Origin: Carallia brachiata | Taxonomy: Eukaryota; Streptophyta; Magnoliopsida; Malpighiales; Rhizophoraceae | Direction: 5' to 3' | DNA: 64,000 bases | Assembly (NCBI GenBank): GCA_021464245.1 | Contig: JADCRB010000016.1 | Location: 8,792,639 to 8,856,638, forward strand | Shown here: one piece after another, positions 33,701 through 48,930 of the stretch | Layout of the letters: each line of letters starts with the position of its first letter | Position numbering within the stretch: the stretch's first letter is position 1 | The notes under the pieces: generated by a model | Database searches by the model: none | What the model was told of the DNA's origin: nothing | The model's input: the letters and a program-made list of their open reading frames with translations, nothing else | Translations under genes and position numbers: made by a program

Positions 33701-36700
33701 AAAGCAACAACAACTAAACGAGACTCCTTTCCGACACAAGTATAAAAGGCAAGACAACAACAACAACGAAAGCAGCCTTCTTGCCTGCAAGAGTATAAAA
33801 GGTGCATGCTTCTTGCCCGCACATGTATAAAAGGCTGGATGGCAACAACAACAAAACAAGACTCCTTGCCCGCAAGAGTATAAAAAGCGAAAAATAGAAC
33901 AAGAAAAGTATACTCCCTGCTAGAACAAGTATACAAGTTGAGACAACAATAACAACAAATGCAATCTCCTTCCCTGCAAAAGTATAAAGAGTGAGACAGC
34001 AGCAGAAAAGGTGAGATGGCAACAATGACAAAACCAGAGTTCCCGCTCGTGTGACTACAAAGGGTGAGACGACAATAACAACAAAAGCATGCTCCCTACC
34101 CGCACGAGTATAAAAGGCGAGACAGCAATATCAAAGTACACTCCTTGCCCGCAGGAGTATAAAAGGCGAGGCGACAACAATAAAATATGCTCCTTTCTCA
34201 CATGAGTATAAAAGGATACAACAATAACAGAACCAGACTCCTTGCCTGCACAAGTACAAAAGGGAAGATGGCATTGATAGCAACGATAGCAAAAGCAGAC
34301 TCTTTACACGCAACAGTAAAAAGGGCAAGACGGCAACAACAAAGCATGTTGCTTGCCCGCACAATTGTAAAAGCCTAGACGACAATAACAATAAAACAAG
34401 ACTCCTTGCCTACAAGAGTATAAAAGGTGAAAAGTGCAATAGCAAAAGGATGCTACTTGCCCGCACAAGTATAAAAGGTGGGATGGCAACAACAACAAAA
34501 CCAGACTCCTTACCCATACGAGTATAAAAGGCGAGACAGCAACAAAGTAAAACCAAACTCCTTACCCGCAAGAGTATAAAATGCGACAAATGCAACCACA
34601 ATAGTATACCCCTTGCCCGCATGAGTATACAAGGTGGGAAAACAACAACAACAAAGCAGACTTCTAGCTTGCAAGAGTACAAAAGGTGAGACAGTAACAA
34701 GAACAAAGGTGGACTCCTTGCCCACAAGAGCATAAAAGGCAAAAACTACAATAACAAAAGTATGCTTCGTGCTCGCGCGAGTACAAATGGCAAGACAGTA
34801 ACGACAGCAAAGTAAGCTTATAGCCTGCACAAGTGTAAAAGGCTAGACGATAACAACAACAAAATTAGTCTCCTTCCTTTCAAGAGTACAAAAAGCGAGA
34901 GACAATAGGAAATCATACTCTTTGCCCACGCAAATATAAAAGGCCAAACGACAACAACAAAACCTGCCACTCACCCATACGAATATAAAAGGCAAGACGA
35001 CAACAACAAAAAAACCAGAGTGCTTGCCTATACGTGTATAAATGGCGAGACAACAATAAAAACAAGAGCATACTACTTGGCTGCATGAGTATAAAACGAG
35101 ATGGCAACAGCAACACTAAGGTATACTCCTTACCTGCACGATTATAAAAGGCGAGACAACAACAACAACAAAACTAGACTCCTTGTCGGCGCGAGTGTAA
35201 AAGGCAAAGTAGCAACAGCAACTAAAGTAGACTCCCTCCCCGTAAGAGCATAAAAGGCAAATAGTACAACAACAAAAGAATACTCCTTGCTTGCACGAGC
35301 ATAAAAGGCGAGACGATAACGTCAACGAAGCAGACTCCTACCCCGCAGGAGTATAGAAGACGAGACGGCAACAACAACAAAAGCAGACCCCCTACCTGCA
35401 AGAGTACAAAATGCGACAAGTACGACAGCAAAAGTATACTCATTACCTGCCCTAGTATAAAAGGTAAAACGACAAGAACAATAAAACCAGACTCCTTGCT
35501 CACATGAGTATAAAAGGTGAGACGATAACAGCATTGAACGTAGTCTCCTTGCCAGAGTAATGTAAAGGGCGAAAAGTGCAAAAACAAAAGTATACGCTTT
35601 GCCCACAAAAGTGTAGAAGGCAAGACGACATCAACATCAAAAGCAGACTCCTTGCCCGTAAGAGTATAAACGCGACAAGTACAACAACAATAGTACAGTC
35701 CTCACCCGCCAAACTATAAAAGTCGAGACGGTATAACGAATCATACTCCTTGCTTGCACCACTATAAAAGGCAAGATGACAACAAGAACAAAGCATGATG
35801 CCCACATGAGTATAAAAGGTAAGATGGTAACAACAAGGCCTACTCCTTACCCCGTATGACTATAAAAGGGATGACAGCAACAACAAAGCATGATGCTCGC
35901 CCACACGAGTATAAAAAGTGAGGTAACAACAAACAACAAACCCAGACTCCTTGCCCATACGAGTGCAAAAGGCGAGAAGGCAATAACAACAAAAGCATAC
36001 TCCTTGCCTATGGGAGTATACAAGGAGAGACGGCTTCTTGCTTGCACGAGGATAAAGGCGAGACGTCAACAACAAAGCATACTCTTTACTCGCACGAGTA
36101 TAAAACGCGAGATGGCAACAACAATAAAACTAGACTCCTTACCCGCATGAGTATAAAAGGAAAAATGACGACAACAACAATAAAAGCATACTTCTTGCTT
36201 GCACGAGTATAGAAGGCAAGATGATGACTACACCAAAACCAGACTTCTTGCCCGTATGAGCATAAAAGGCAAGATAGCAACAACAACAAAAGCATACTCC
36301 TTCCCTGCACGAGTACAAAAGGCGAGACGACAACAACAACAAAGCATACTCCTAGCTCGCAAGAGCATAAAACGGGAGACAGTTGAGACGGTAACAACAG
36401 CAAAAGTAGACTCTTTGCCTGCAAGAATACAAAAGGGAAAAAGTACAAAAATAAAATGCAAGACGATGACCACACCAAAACCAAACTCTTTGCTCGTATG
36501 AGCATAAAAGGCAAGACAGCAACAACAACAAAAGCATACTCCTTCCCCGCACGAGTACAAAAAGTGAGGTGGCAACAACAACAAAGTAGACTCCTAGCCT
36601 ACATGACTATAAAAGGGGAGACAGCAACAATAACAAAACCAGACTGTTTTCCCACACACGATCATAAAGGCGAGACAGTAACAACAGCAAAGTAGACGTC

Positions 36701-39700
36701 TTGGCTGGACGACTATAAAAGGTGAGACGGTAATAACAACAAGAGCAGGCTCCTTACCCGCAAAACTATAAAAGGCGAGACGACAACAACAAATCATGTT
36801 GCTTGCCTGCACGAGCATAAAAGGCAAGATGACAACAACAACAAAACCCGACTCCTTGCCTGTAAGAGCACAAAAGGCAAAAGGTACAACAACAAAATTA
36901 TACTCCTTTGCCTGCACGAGTATGAACTGTGAGACGGCAACAACTACAAAAATCAACTCCTTACTTGAACGAGGATAAAAAGCAAGACAGTAACAACAAC
37001 AAAGGCAGACTCCTTGCCTGCAAGAATATGAAAGGCAAAAAGTACAACAACAAAAGTGTATTCTTTGCCCAAACAAGTATAAAAGGCAAGAGGGCAACAA
37101 CAGCAACGCTGACTCCTAGCCCGCACGAAAATAAAAGGTGGGATGACAACAACAACAAAATCAGACTTCTTGCTCGAAAAGTGCAACGATAAAAGCATAT
37201 GCCTAACCGACACGAGTATAAAAGGCAAGATGGTAAGAACAGTAAAGTAGATTCCTTGCACACGAGTATAAAAGGCGAGATGACAACAACGTCAAAGTAG
37301 ACTCCTAGTCCACATGAGTATAAAAGGCAAGACGACAACAACAACGAAACCAGAATCCTTGCTCGCACAAGTATAAAAGCCAAGACAGTAACAATAGCAA
37401 ACGTAGACTCCTTGCCTGCAAGAATACAAAAGGCAAAAAGTACAAACGCACGAGTATAAAAGGCAAGATGGTAATAACAGCAGAGCATACTCCTAGCACG
37501 CACGAGTATAAAACAAGAGACGGTAACAACAACAAAATCAGACTCCTTACTCGCAAGAGTGTAAAAGGCGAGACAGTAACATTAATAAAAGCATAGTAGT
37601 TGCCCACAAGAGTATAAAAGCCGACGAGTACAACAGCAAAAGTATACCCCTCACCTGCACGAGTATAAAAGGCGAGAAGGCAACAACAAAGAATATTCCT
37701 TGCTGGTACGTGTGTAAAAGGCAAGAAGATAAAAAAAAAAAGCATGCTCTTTGCCTGTACAAGTATAACAGAGGAGATGGCAGCAACAACAAAACCAGAC
37801 CCCTTGCTCGAACGGGTATAAAAGGTGAGACGGCTGCAACAACAAAGGCATACTTCTTGCTCGTATGAGTATAAGAGGCAAGATGGCAACAGCAAAGCAT
37901 ACCCCTTGCCCACACCAGTATAAAATGAGAGATGACAACTATAACAAAAACAGACTCCTTGCCCAAACGAGTATAAAAGGCAAATTGCTAACAACAACAA
38001 AAGCATTCTCCTTGCCCGCACGAGCATGAAAGTCGAGAAAATGACAACGACAAAGCTAGACTACTTGCTCGCACGAAGGTAAAAGGCGAGACAACACGAA
38101 CAGTAAAAGCATACGTCTTGCCTGCACGAGTATAAGAGGTGGGACGATAACTACAACAAAACCAGACTCCTTGCCAACACGAGTATAAAAGGCGAGGCGG
38201 CAACAACAACAAAAGCATACTCTTTACCTGCACAAGTATAAAGAGCGAGGCGGAGACAACAAAGCGTATTCCTTGCTCGTGCGAGCATAAAAGGCACCAC
38301 GGCAACAATAAAGCATGTTCCTTGCCTGCACGAGTATAAAAGCGAGCCAGCAACAACAACAAAAGCAGACTCCTTGCCTACACGAGTATAAAAGGTGAGA
38401 TGACAACAACAACAAAAGCGTACTCCTTGTTCATACGAGCATAAAAGGCAAGACGACAACAACAAAGTATGCTCCTTGCCCGCATGAGTATAAATGGTGA
38501 GTTGGTAACAACAACAAAACTAGAATTATTGCCGACACGAGTATAAAAGGAGAGACAACATCAACAACAAAAGCAGACTCCTTGCCAGCAAGAGTATAAA
38601 TTGCGAAAAGTAGAACAACAGAAGTATGCTCCTTGCCAGCATGAATATAAAAGGCGAGATGGCAACAACAGTAAAGCAGACTCCTAACCTGCACGAATAT
38701 AAAAGGCGAGACAGTAACAACAACAAAAGTAGACTGTTTGCCTATAAGAGCAAAAAACGCGACAAGTACAACAACAAAACCAGTCTATTTCCCCGCACCA
38801 GCGTAAAAGGTCAGACGACAACAATAGTAAAAGTAGACTCTTTGCCCGCAAGAGTATAAGAGGCGAAAAGCACTTTAACAAAAGAATACTCATTACCAGC
38901 ATGAGTAGAAAAGGCGACACGACAACAATAAAAAAGCAGACTTCTTTGCCGGCACTAGTTAGAAGGATAGACGCTAGTAAAACAACGTCAAAGCAGACTT
39001 CTTCCCCACACGAGTATAAAAGGCGACACGACAACAACAAGGTGTGCTGCTCGCCTGCACGAGAATAAAAAGTGACAGGGCAATAACAACAAAGCCTGAA
39101 TCCTTGGCTTTACGATTATAAAAGGCGAGATGGCAGCAACAACAAAAGCATACTTCCGGCTAGCACGAGTATGAAAGGAGAGACAACAACAACAAAGCAT
39201 GCCCGTTGCTCGCATGACTATGAAAGATGAGACGGTAGCAACAACAAAACCCGACACCTTGCCCGCGATAGCATAAGAGGTGAGACGAAACGACAGCAAA
39301 AGTAGACTCCTTGCCCTCAAGAGTTTAAATGGCAAAAAGTATAACAGTAAAAGTATACACCTTGCCTGCACGGGAATAAAAGGTGAGACGGTAACAACAG
39401 CAAAGCAGGCTCCTAGCGTGCATGAGTTCAAAGGCTAGATGACAACAACTGCAAAAGCAGATTCCTTGCCAGCAAGACTATAAAAGCCGAGATAGCAACA
39501 ACAAAGCATACCGCTTGCCCGCACGAGTGTAAAGGACTACATGGCAACACCAACAAATCCAGACTCCTTGCCCGTACAAGTATAAAAGGTGAGACGACAA
39601 TAAGAACAAAAGCATACTCCCTTCCCACGAGTATAAAAGGCGAGATGGCAGCAACAAAGCATACTCCTTACTCTCATGAGTGTAAAACGGAAAACAACAA

Positions 39701-42700
39701 CAACAACAAAACCAGACTCATTGTCGACACGAGTATAAAAGGCTAGACAACAACAACAAAACTAGATTGCTTGTTTGCAAAAGTTTAAAAGCAAAAAGTA
39801 CAGTAACAAAAGTATACTCCTTACTTACATGAGTATAAAGGGCGAGACAACAACAACAAAGCATACTCTTTGCTCACACGGGTATAAAAGGTGAGACGGC
39901 AATGGCAAAGCATGCTCCTTGTCTGCACGAGTATAAAAGGCGACATGGCAACAACAACAAAACCAGACTCTTTACCCACATAGGTATAAAAGGCAAGATG
40001 GCAACAACAACAAAAGTGTACTCCCTACCCGCATGAGTATAAAAGGCATGACGCTAATAGCGAAGCATACTCCTTGCCTGTATGAGTATAAAAGGCGAGG
40101 CGACAACAACAACAACAAAAGCAGACTCTTTGCTCGCATAAGTGTAAAAGGCAAGATAGCAACAAAGTACAACGACAAAAGTATACTCCTTGCCTACACA
40201 ACCATAAAAGGTGAAACGGCAACAACAAAACATACTCATCGCTCCCACGAGCATAAAAAGCGTGGCGGCAACAAGAAAGCATTCTCTTGCCTACACGACT
40301 ATGAAAGGCGAGCTGGCACAACAACAAAAGTAGCTCCTTGCCCTCATGAGTACAGAAGGAGACATAACAACAACAACAAAAGCATACTCCTTGCCCGCAA
40401 GAGTATAGAAGGCGAGACGACAACAATAAATCATATTCCTTACCTGTATAAGTATAAAAGTTGAGTCGGTAACAACGGCAAAACTTGAATCCTTGCCTGC
40501 ATGAGCATAAAAGGCGAGATGGCAACAACAACAAATGTAGACTCCTTGCCTACAAGAGTATAAATGGCAAAAAATAAAACAACAAAATTGTACTTCTGTC
40601 CAGCACAAGTATAAATGGCAAGACGACAACAGCAGCAAAGCAGACTCTTAACCTGGACGAGTATGAAATGCGAGACGACAGTAACAGAAAAAGTAGACTC
40701 TTTGCCTGCAAGAGTAAAAAAGGTGACAAGTACAATAGCAAAACCAACCCACTTGCCTAAACGAACATAAAGGTGAGATGGCAACAACAGTACAAATAGA
40801 CTTTTTGGCTGCAAGAGTATAAAAGGCAAAAAGTACAACAACAAAAGTATACTCCTTCCCCGTATAAATAAAAGAGGTGAGACGAGAATAACAGCAAAGC
40901 AGACTCCTAGCTCGCATGAGTTAAAAGATAGACGCCAGCAACAACAAAAGTGGACTCTTTGCCCACACAAGTATAAAAGGCGAGATGGCATCAACAAAGC
41001 ATGCTGATTGCCCGCTCGAGAATAGAAGGCAACACGGCAGCAATAGCAAAACCAAACTCCTAGGCTGTGCGAGTATAAAAGGCAACACGGTAGCAACAAT
41101 AAGAGCATACTCTCTGCTAGCACAAGTATAAAAGGAGAGACAACAACAACAAAGCATAATCCTTGTTGGCACCAGTATAAAAGACGAGACAGCAACAGCA
41201 AAGCATAATCCTAGCCCGTATGAGTATAAAAGACGAGACTACAAAAATAAGAAAACTAGACACCTTGCCTATGAAATCATAAAAGGTGAGACGGAAACCA
41301 CAGTAAAAGTAGACTCTTTGCCCGCAAGAGTACAAACGGTAGAAAGTACAATAACAAAAGTATACACCTTGCCTGCACAAGAAAAAAAACCTACGTAACA
41401 ACAACAAGCAAACTCCCCGCCACACGTTAAAAGTCAGACGCAACCAACAAAAGCAGATTCTTTTCCTGTAAGATATAAAAGGCGTGATGGCAACAACAAG
41501 GCACATTGCTTGCGCTCACGAGTGTAAAAGGCGACAAGGCAACAAGAACAAAACCAGACTCCTTGCCCGTACGAGTATGAAAGTTGACACAATAATAACA
41601 ACAAAAGCATACTCCCTGCCTGCACGAGTATAAAAGGCAGAACGGCAATGTAAAGCATACTCCTTGCCCACATGAGTTAAAGACCCCAGACAGCTAGAAA
41701 AAGAAAACTCAGACACACCTTGCCCACACGAGCATAAAAGGTGACGACAACAACAGCAAAAGTGACCCCTTGCTGGCAAGAGTACAAATGACAAAAAGTA
41801 AATAATAAAAGTATACACCTGCCCACGCGACTAAAAGGCCATACAGTAACAATAGCGAGGTAGACTCCTAGCCCGCACGAGTGAAAAAGCTAGATGACAA
41901 CAACAACAAAAGTAGATTCCTTGCCTATAAAGTATAAAGGGAAAACAGCAACAACAAAGCATGCAAGCCTGCACGAGTGTAAAGGTGACACGACACAACA
42001 ACAAAACCAGATTCCTTGCTCGCACGAGTATGAAAGGCGAGACGACAACAACAGCAAAACTAAACTCTTTGCCTGCACAAGTATAAAAGGCGAGATAGCA
42101 ACAACAACAAATGCAGACTGCTTTTCTGTAAGAGTTTAAAGGCGAAAAGTGCGACAACAGAAGCATACTCCTTACCTACACGAGTATGAAAGGTGAGACG
42201 GCAACAACAAAGCATACTGCTCGCTCACATGAGCATAAAAAGTGAGACGGTAACAACAGAGTATGCTCCTTGCCCGTACAAGCATAAAAGGTGACCCACC
42301 AACAGCGAGAAAACCAGACTCCTTGCCCACACAGCTATAAAAGGTGAGACGACAACAACAACAAAACCAAAACTCCTTACCCCCGCGAGTGTCAAAGGCG
42401 AGACGACAACAACAACAAAAGTAGACTCCTTGCCCCAAAAAGTGTAAAAGGTTAAAAGTACAACAAACATATACTCCTTGCCCACACGAGTATAAAAGGA
42501 AAGATGGTAACAACAGCAAAGTAGACTCCTAGCCCGCACGAGTTAAAAGGCTAGATTGCAACAACAATAAAAGCTGACTCCTTTCCTGTAAGAGTATAAA
42601 AATGACGAATGCAACAATAAAAGTATACTTCTTGCCCGACCAAGGATAAAAGGTTAGACGGCAACACCAACAAAAGCAAACTCCTTTTCTGCAAGAGTAT

Positions 42701-45700
42701 AAAAGACAATGCGACAACAATAAAGCACACTCCTTACTCGTACAAGTATAAAAGACAAGACAACAACAACAAAGCATGCACAACAACAACATGAAAGGTA
42801 GACTCCTTGTACGCAAGAGTGTAAAAATCAGAAGGACAACAACAAAATTATATCCTAGCTAACAAGTTATAAAAGGGAACGGCAACAACAAACAAACCTG
42901 TCTCCTTGCCTGCATGAGTATAGGCAAGACAACAACATCTACAAGTGCAGATCCTTGTCCGTAAGAGTACAAAAGGTGAAAAGTATGGCAATAAAAATAT
43001 ACTCCTTCCCCACACGAGTAGAAGAGGCAAGACGATAACAACAACAAAACCAAAATCCCTATCCACACAAGGATAAAAGGCGAGATAACAACAATAGCAA
43101 AAGCAAACTTTGCCAGCAAATGCAAAAAAGGAATCAAGTACAACAACAAAACCAGCCCACTTGCCTGCATGAGCATTAAAGTGAACGACAAACAACAGCA
43201 AAAGTAGATCTTGCCCTCCGAGTATAAAAGGTGAAAGTACAAACAACACAAAGCATACTCCTTGCCCGAACGATTATAAAGGCAAGACAATAACAACAGC
43301 AAAGCAGACTCCTAGCCTATAGAGCACAAAAGGCTAGAAGACAACAACAATAAAGGCAAACCCATACAAGTATAAAAGGTGAGATGGCATCAACAAAGCA
43401 TGCTACTTGCCCGAACGAGAATAAAAGGTAACACGGCAATAAGAACGAAACCAAACTCGACCGTACAAGTATAAAGAGGAGACGATAACAACATAAAGTA
43501 CACTCCCTACTAGCACGAGTATAAAAGAGAGACAGCAACAGCAAATCATAATACTTCCCCACACAAGTACAAGAGGCAAGACGACAACAGCAACAAAACC
43601 AAACTCTCTATCCACACGAGGATAAAAAGGCGAGATGACAACAACAACAAAATTAGAGTCTTTTCCCGCAAGAGTAAAAAAAGTGACAAGAACAACAGCA
43701 AAACCAGCACACTTGCCTGCCCGAGCATTAAAGCCGAGGCGACAACAACAGCTTTGCCCTCAGGAGTATAAAAGGCAAAAAGTACAACAACAAAAGCATA
43801 CTCCTTGCCAACATGAATATAAAAGGCGAGACGATAACAACAGCAAAGCAGACTCCTAGCCTGCACGAGTTAAAAGGCTAGATGCCATCAACAACAAAGG
43901 CAGACTCCTTGCCCACATGAGTATAATAGGCGAGATGGCATCAACAAAGCATGTTGCTTGCCCGCACAAGAATAAAAGGTGACACGATAACTAGAACAAA
44001 ACCAGACTCTCGACTGTACGTATCAAAGGCGAGATGATGCAGCAATAAATACATACTCCCGCCAGCATGAGTATAAAAGAGAGACAGCAGCAACAAAGCA
44101 TAATCCTTGCCCGCATGAGCACAAAAGATGAGACAGCAACAACAAGAAACCAGACACCTTGCCCGCACGATGATAAAGGTGATACGACAAGAACAACAAA
44201 AGTGACTCTTACCTGCAAGAGTACAAACGCAGAAGTACAATACAAAAGTATACGCATTGCATGTGCAAGAATAAAAGGCCAGACAGTGACAACAACCAAG
44301 CAGGCTCCTAGCATGCGCGAGTTAAAAGGCTAAACAACAACAACAAGAAAGACAGATTCCTTGCTTGCAGAGTATAAAAGGTAAGGCGACACAAAACAAA
44401 GCATACTGCTTGGCCGCACGAGTGTAAAAGGCGACAAGGCAACAGCAACAAAACCAGACTCCTTGCCCATACGAGTGTTAAAGGCAAGACGACAATAACA
44501 AAAAAAGCATACTCCCTACCTAAACGAGTATAAAAGGCGAGACAACAACAACAAAGCATACTCCTTGCCCGCATGAGTATAAAAGGCGACACAGCAATTG
44601 CAGCAAAACCAGACTCCTTGCCCGCACAAGTATAAAAAGCAAGACACCAACAACAACAAAAGCAGACTACTTGTTCGCAAGAGTCTAAAGTGAAAAGTAC
44701 AACATCAAATGTATACTCTTTGCCTGCATGAGTATAAAATGCGAAACAACAACAACAACGAATACTCCTTTCTCGCACGAGCATAAAAGCGGGATAGTAA
44801 TAATAGAGCATGCTCCTTGCCCGCAGGGGCATAAAATGCGAGCCAGCAGCAACAACAAAACCATACTCCCTGCCCACACAAGTTTAAAAGGCGAGACAAC
44901 AACAACAACAAAACTAGACTCCCTGCCCGCATGAGTATAAAAGGCGAGACGACGACAACAACAACAAAAGCAAACTCCTTGGTCACAAGAGTATAAAAGG
45001 TAAAAAGTGCAGCAACAAAAGTATACTCCATGCCCGCACAGTATAAAAAGCAGGCGGGTAACAACAGCAAAGCAAACTCCGAGCCCGCACAAGTTAAAAG
45101 GCTAGACAGCAACAATAACAAAACCAGACTCCTTGCCCATACGAGTATAAAAGATGAGACGACAACAACAGTAAAAGTATACTCTTTGCTTGCAAGGATA
45201 TAAAAGGCAAAAAGTGCCAAAAAAAAAGTATAATCCTTGCCTGGAGGAGTATAAAAGCAAGATGGTGACAACAGCAAAGCAGGCTACAAGCCCGCACGAG
45301 TATAAAATGTTATACTGTAACAACAAAAAAAGTAGACTCCTTGCCTGTAAGAATATAAAAAGTGAAAAGCACAAAAATAAATGTATACTCCTTGCCTGCA
45401 TGAGTATAGAATGGGAGATGATAACAATAGCTACGCAGAAGCCTATCCCTCACGAGCATAAAAGCCAAAACGACAACAACAACAAAGGTGGACTCCTGGC
45501 TCGCAAGAGTATAGAAGGCGAGACCAACAACAAAGCATACTCCTTACTCACTTGAGTATTAACGGCAAAACGACAATAACAAAGCAAACTCCTTGGTCGT
45601 ACGAGTGTAAAATGCAAGACGGCAACAACAAAGCATGCACTTAGCCAGCACAAATATAAAAGGCGAGTCAGCAACAACAACAAAACCAGTCCCCTTGCCC

Positions 45701-48700
45701 GCATAAGTATAAAAAAGTGAGACGCCAACAACAACTGCATACTCCTTGCTCACACAAGTATAAAAGGTGAGACAACAACAATAAAGCATGCTCTTTACCC
45801 GTACGACTATAAAAGGCGAGATGACAACTGTAACAAAAGTAGACTCCTTAGCAGTGCAAGTGTAAAAGGTGAGACGACAACAACAACAAATGCATACTCC
45901 TTGCATGCACAAGTATAAAAGGCGAGACGACAACAGCAAAGCATACTCCTTGCCCGCAAGAGCATAAAAGGTGAGGCAGCAACAACAAAGCATGCTCCTT
46001 ACTTGCACGAGTATAAAAGGTGAGTCGGCATTAGCAAAGCTTAGTATTTGCCCGCATGAGTATAAAAGGCGAGTCGGTAACAACAACAAAACTAGTATCC
46101 TTGCCAGCACGAGTATAAAAAGCGATACAACAACAACAACTAAAGCAAAACTCATTGACCGCAATAGTATAAAAGGTAAAAGTCCAACAACAAAAGCATA
46201 CTTAATGCCCATGTAAGTATAAAAGGTTAGACGGGAACAATAGCATAAACTGCACGAGTGTAAAAGGCGGGACAACCACAACAGCAAAATCAGACTCTTT
46301 GCCCGCAAGAGTAAAAAAGGCGACCAGTACAACAACAAAACCAGACTCTTTGTCTGTACGAGCATAAAATTCGAGATGGCAACAGCAGCAAAAGTAGACT
46401 CCTTCCCTACAAGAGCATACAAGGCAAAAAGTTAAACAACTAAAGTATCCTTTTTGCCTGCATGATTAGAAAAGGAGAGACAGTAACCACAGCAAAACAG
46501 ACTCTTAGCCTGCACAAGTGAAAAGGCTAAACGGCACCAACAACAAAAGCAAACTCTTTGCCCATATGAGTATAAAAGATGAGATAGCAACAACAAAGCA
46601 TACTCTTTGCCCGCAGCAGTATAAACGGCATAACGGCAACAACAAAGCATGCTGCTTGCCCACACAAGAATAAAAAGTAGCACATTAACAACAACAAAAC
46701 CAAGCTTCCTGCTCGTACGATTATAAAAGGCGAGACACAACAACAATAAAAGCATACTTGCTACCAACATGAGTATAAAAGGCGACACGATAACAGTTAA
46801 GCATACTCCTTACCCGCAGGAGTATAAAAGGCAAAACTACAACAACAATAAAAGCATACTTGTTGCGAACATGAGTATAAGGCGAGACAGCAACAACAAT
46901 GAAAGCAGACTCCCTGCCTGCAAGAGTATAAAAAGCAGGAAGTATAACAACAAAAGTACACTCTTTGCCTGCACAACTATAAAAGGCAAGATGATAACAA
47001 CAACAAATCTAAACTTCTTGCCTGCACGGGTATAAAAGGCAAGATAGCAATAACAACAAAAGTAGACTTTTTGCTAGTAAGAGTATAAAAGGCGAAAAGT
47101 ACAACAATAAAAGTATGCTATTTGCCCATACGAGTATAAAAGGTGAGACGGCAACAACGGCAAAGCAAACACCAAGCCTGCAAGAGTATAAAAGGCAAGA
47201 TGGCAACAATAACAAAAGCTGACTCCTTACCTGCAAAAGTATAAAAGATGATAAGTACAACAACAAAAGTATACTCCTCACCCAACTGAGTATAAAAGGC
47301 GATAGGACAACTACAACAGAAGCATATTCCTTGCCCATGCGAGTATAAAAGGCGAGACGACAACAACAACAAAATCATACTCCTTGCACACATGAGTATA
47401 AAAGGGGAGACAACAACAGTGAAGCATACTCCTTGCCCGCAAGAGAATAAAAGGCGAGACAGCAACAACAAAGGACGCACCTTACCCGCACAAGTATAAA
47501 AGGTGAGACAGTAACAACAACAAAACCAGACTCCTTGCCCGCGCGAGTATAAAAGACGAGACGGTACAAGAATAAAATGCAAGACGGTACCAACAACAAA
47601 AGCATACTCCTTACGAGCACGAGTGTAAAAAGCAAGTCGATAACAACGACAAAACTAGTATCCATGCTTGCACGAGTATAAAAGGCGAGACAGCAGCAAC
47701 AACAAAAGCAAACTCCTTACCCACAAGATTATAAAAGATAATAAGTCCAACAACAAAAGCATACTTAATGCCTACATGAGTACAAAAGGTGAGATGTGAC
47801 AACAAAAGCAAAGCAGACTCTTAACCCACACAAGAATAAAAGGCGAGATGGCAACAACAGTAAAAACAGACTCTTTGCCCGCAAGAGTAAAGAAGGCGAT
47901 AAGTACATCAAAAAAATCAGACTCCTTACCCACACGAACATGAAAGTCGAGGCAGCAACACCAGCAAAAGTAGACTCCTTGCCAGCAAGAGTATAAAAGG
48001 CAAAAAGTACAACAACAAAGGTATACTGCTTGCTTGCACAAGTATAAAAGGAAAGATAGTGACTACAATAAAATAGACTCCTAGCCCGCACAAGTTAAAA
48101 GCCTAAACAGCAACAACAACAAACGTAGACTCCTTACTGACAATAGTATTAAAGGCGAGACGGCAGCAACAAAGCATGCTGCTTGCTTGCACGAGAATAA
48201 ATGGCAACATGGCAACAACAACAAAACTAGACTTCTCGCCCGTAGGGAGTATAAAAGATGAGATAGCAACAACAAGAAAAGCATACTCGCTGCCAGCTTG
48301 AGTAGAAAAGGCGACATGTCAATAGCAAAGCATACACCTTGCCTGCATGAGTATAAAAGGCGAGATGGTAACAACAACAAAACCAGACCCTTGCCCACAC
48401 GAGCATAAAAGGCGAGACTGTAAGAACAACAAAAGTAGACTCCTTGCCTGTAAGAGTATAAAAAGCAAATTGTACAACAACAAAAGTACACTCCTTACCT
48501 GCGCAAGTATAAATGGCAAGACGATAGCAGCAACAAAACCAGACTCCTTGCCTGCACAAGTATAAAAGGCGAGATGGCAACAACAACAAAATCAAACTCC
48601 TTGCCCGTAAGAGTATAAAAGGTGAAAAGTACAACAACAAAAGTATGCTCTTTGCTTGCATGAGTATAAAAAGCGAGACGGCAACAACATTAAAGTAGAC

Positions 48701-48930
48701 ACCTAGCCTGCACGAGCATAAAAGGCAAGACAGCAACAACAACAAAAGCAGACTCCTTGCCCGCAAGGGTATAAAAGACGACAAGTACAACAACAGAAGT
48801 GTACTCCTTGCCAGACCGAGTATAAAAGGTGAGACGTCAACAACAACAAAAGTAGACTTCTTGCTTGCAAGAGGATAAAAGGCAAAAAGTTGAACAACAA
48901 AAGTATACTCCTTGCTCGATCGAATATAAA
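27729..48930 (-). repeat. Satellite array 3, ~53 bp monomer (largest)
   Basis: About 400 monomers in the opposite orientation to arrays 1 and 2. The plus strand reads CTCCTTGCCCGCACGAGTAT then AAAAGGCGAGAC and CAACAACAAAA. Spacing at 48544 to 48597 is 53 bp. Each monomer carries TATAAAAGG or a close variant. Ordered subtypes (AAAAAGTACAACAACAAAAGTATACTCC after a CAAGAG core) recur throughout. Longer blocks are duplicated, for example 28681-29160 with 29583-30050, and 29165-29590 with about 36200-36650. Open frames of up to ~346 codons on the minus strand reflect base composition only. No insertions or genes were seen inside it. Confidence 0.94.

Noticed and set aside
27729..48930. CRISPR-like regularly spaced repeats
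   Set aside because: Whole monomers diverge together, with no unique spacers or cas genes, in eukaryotic nuclear DNA.
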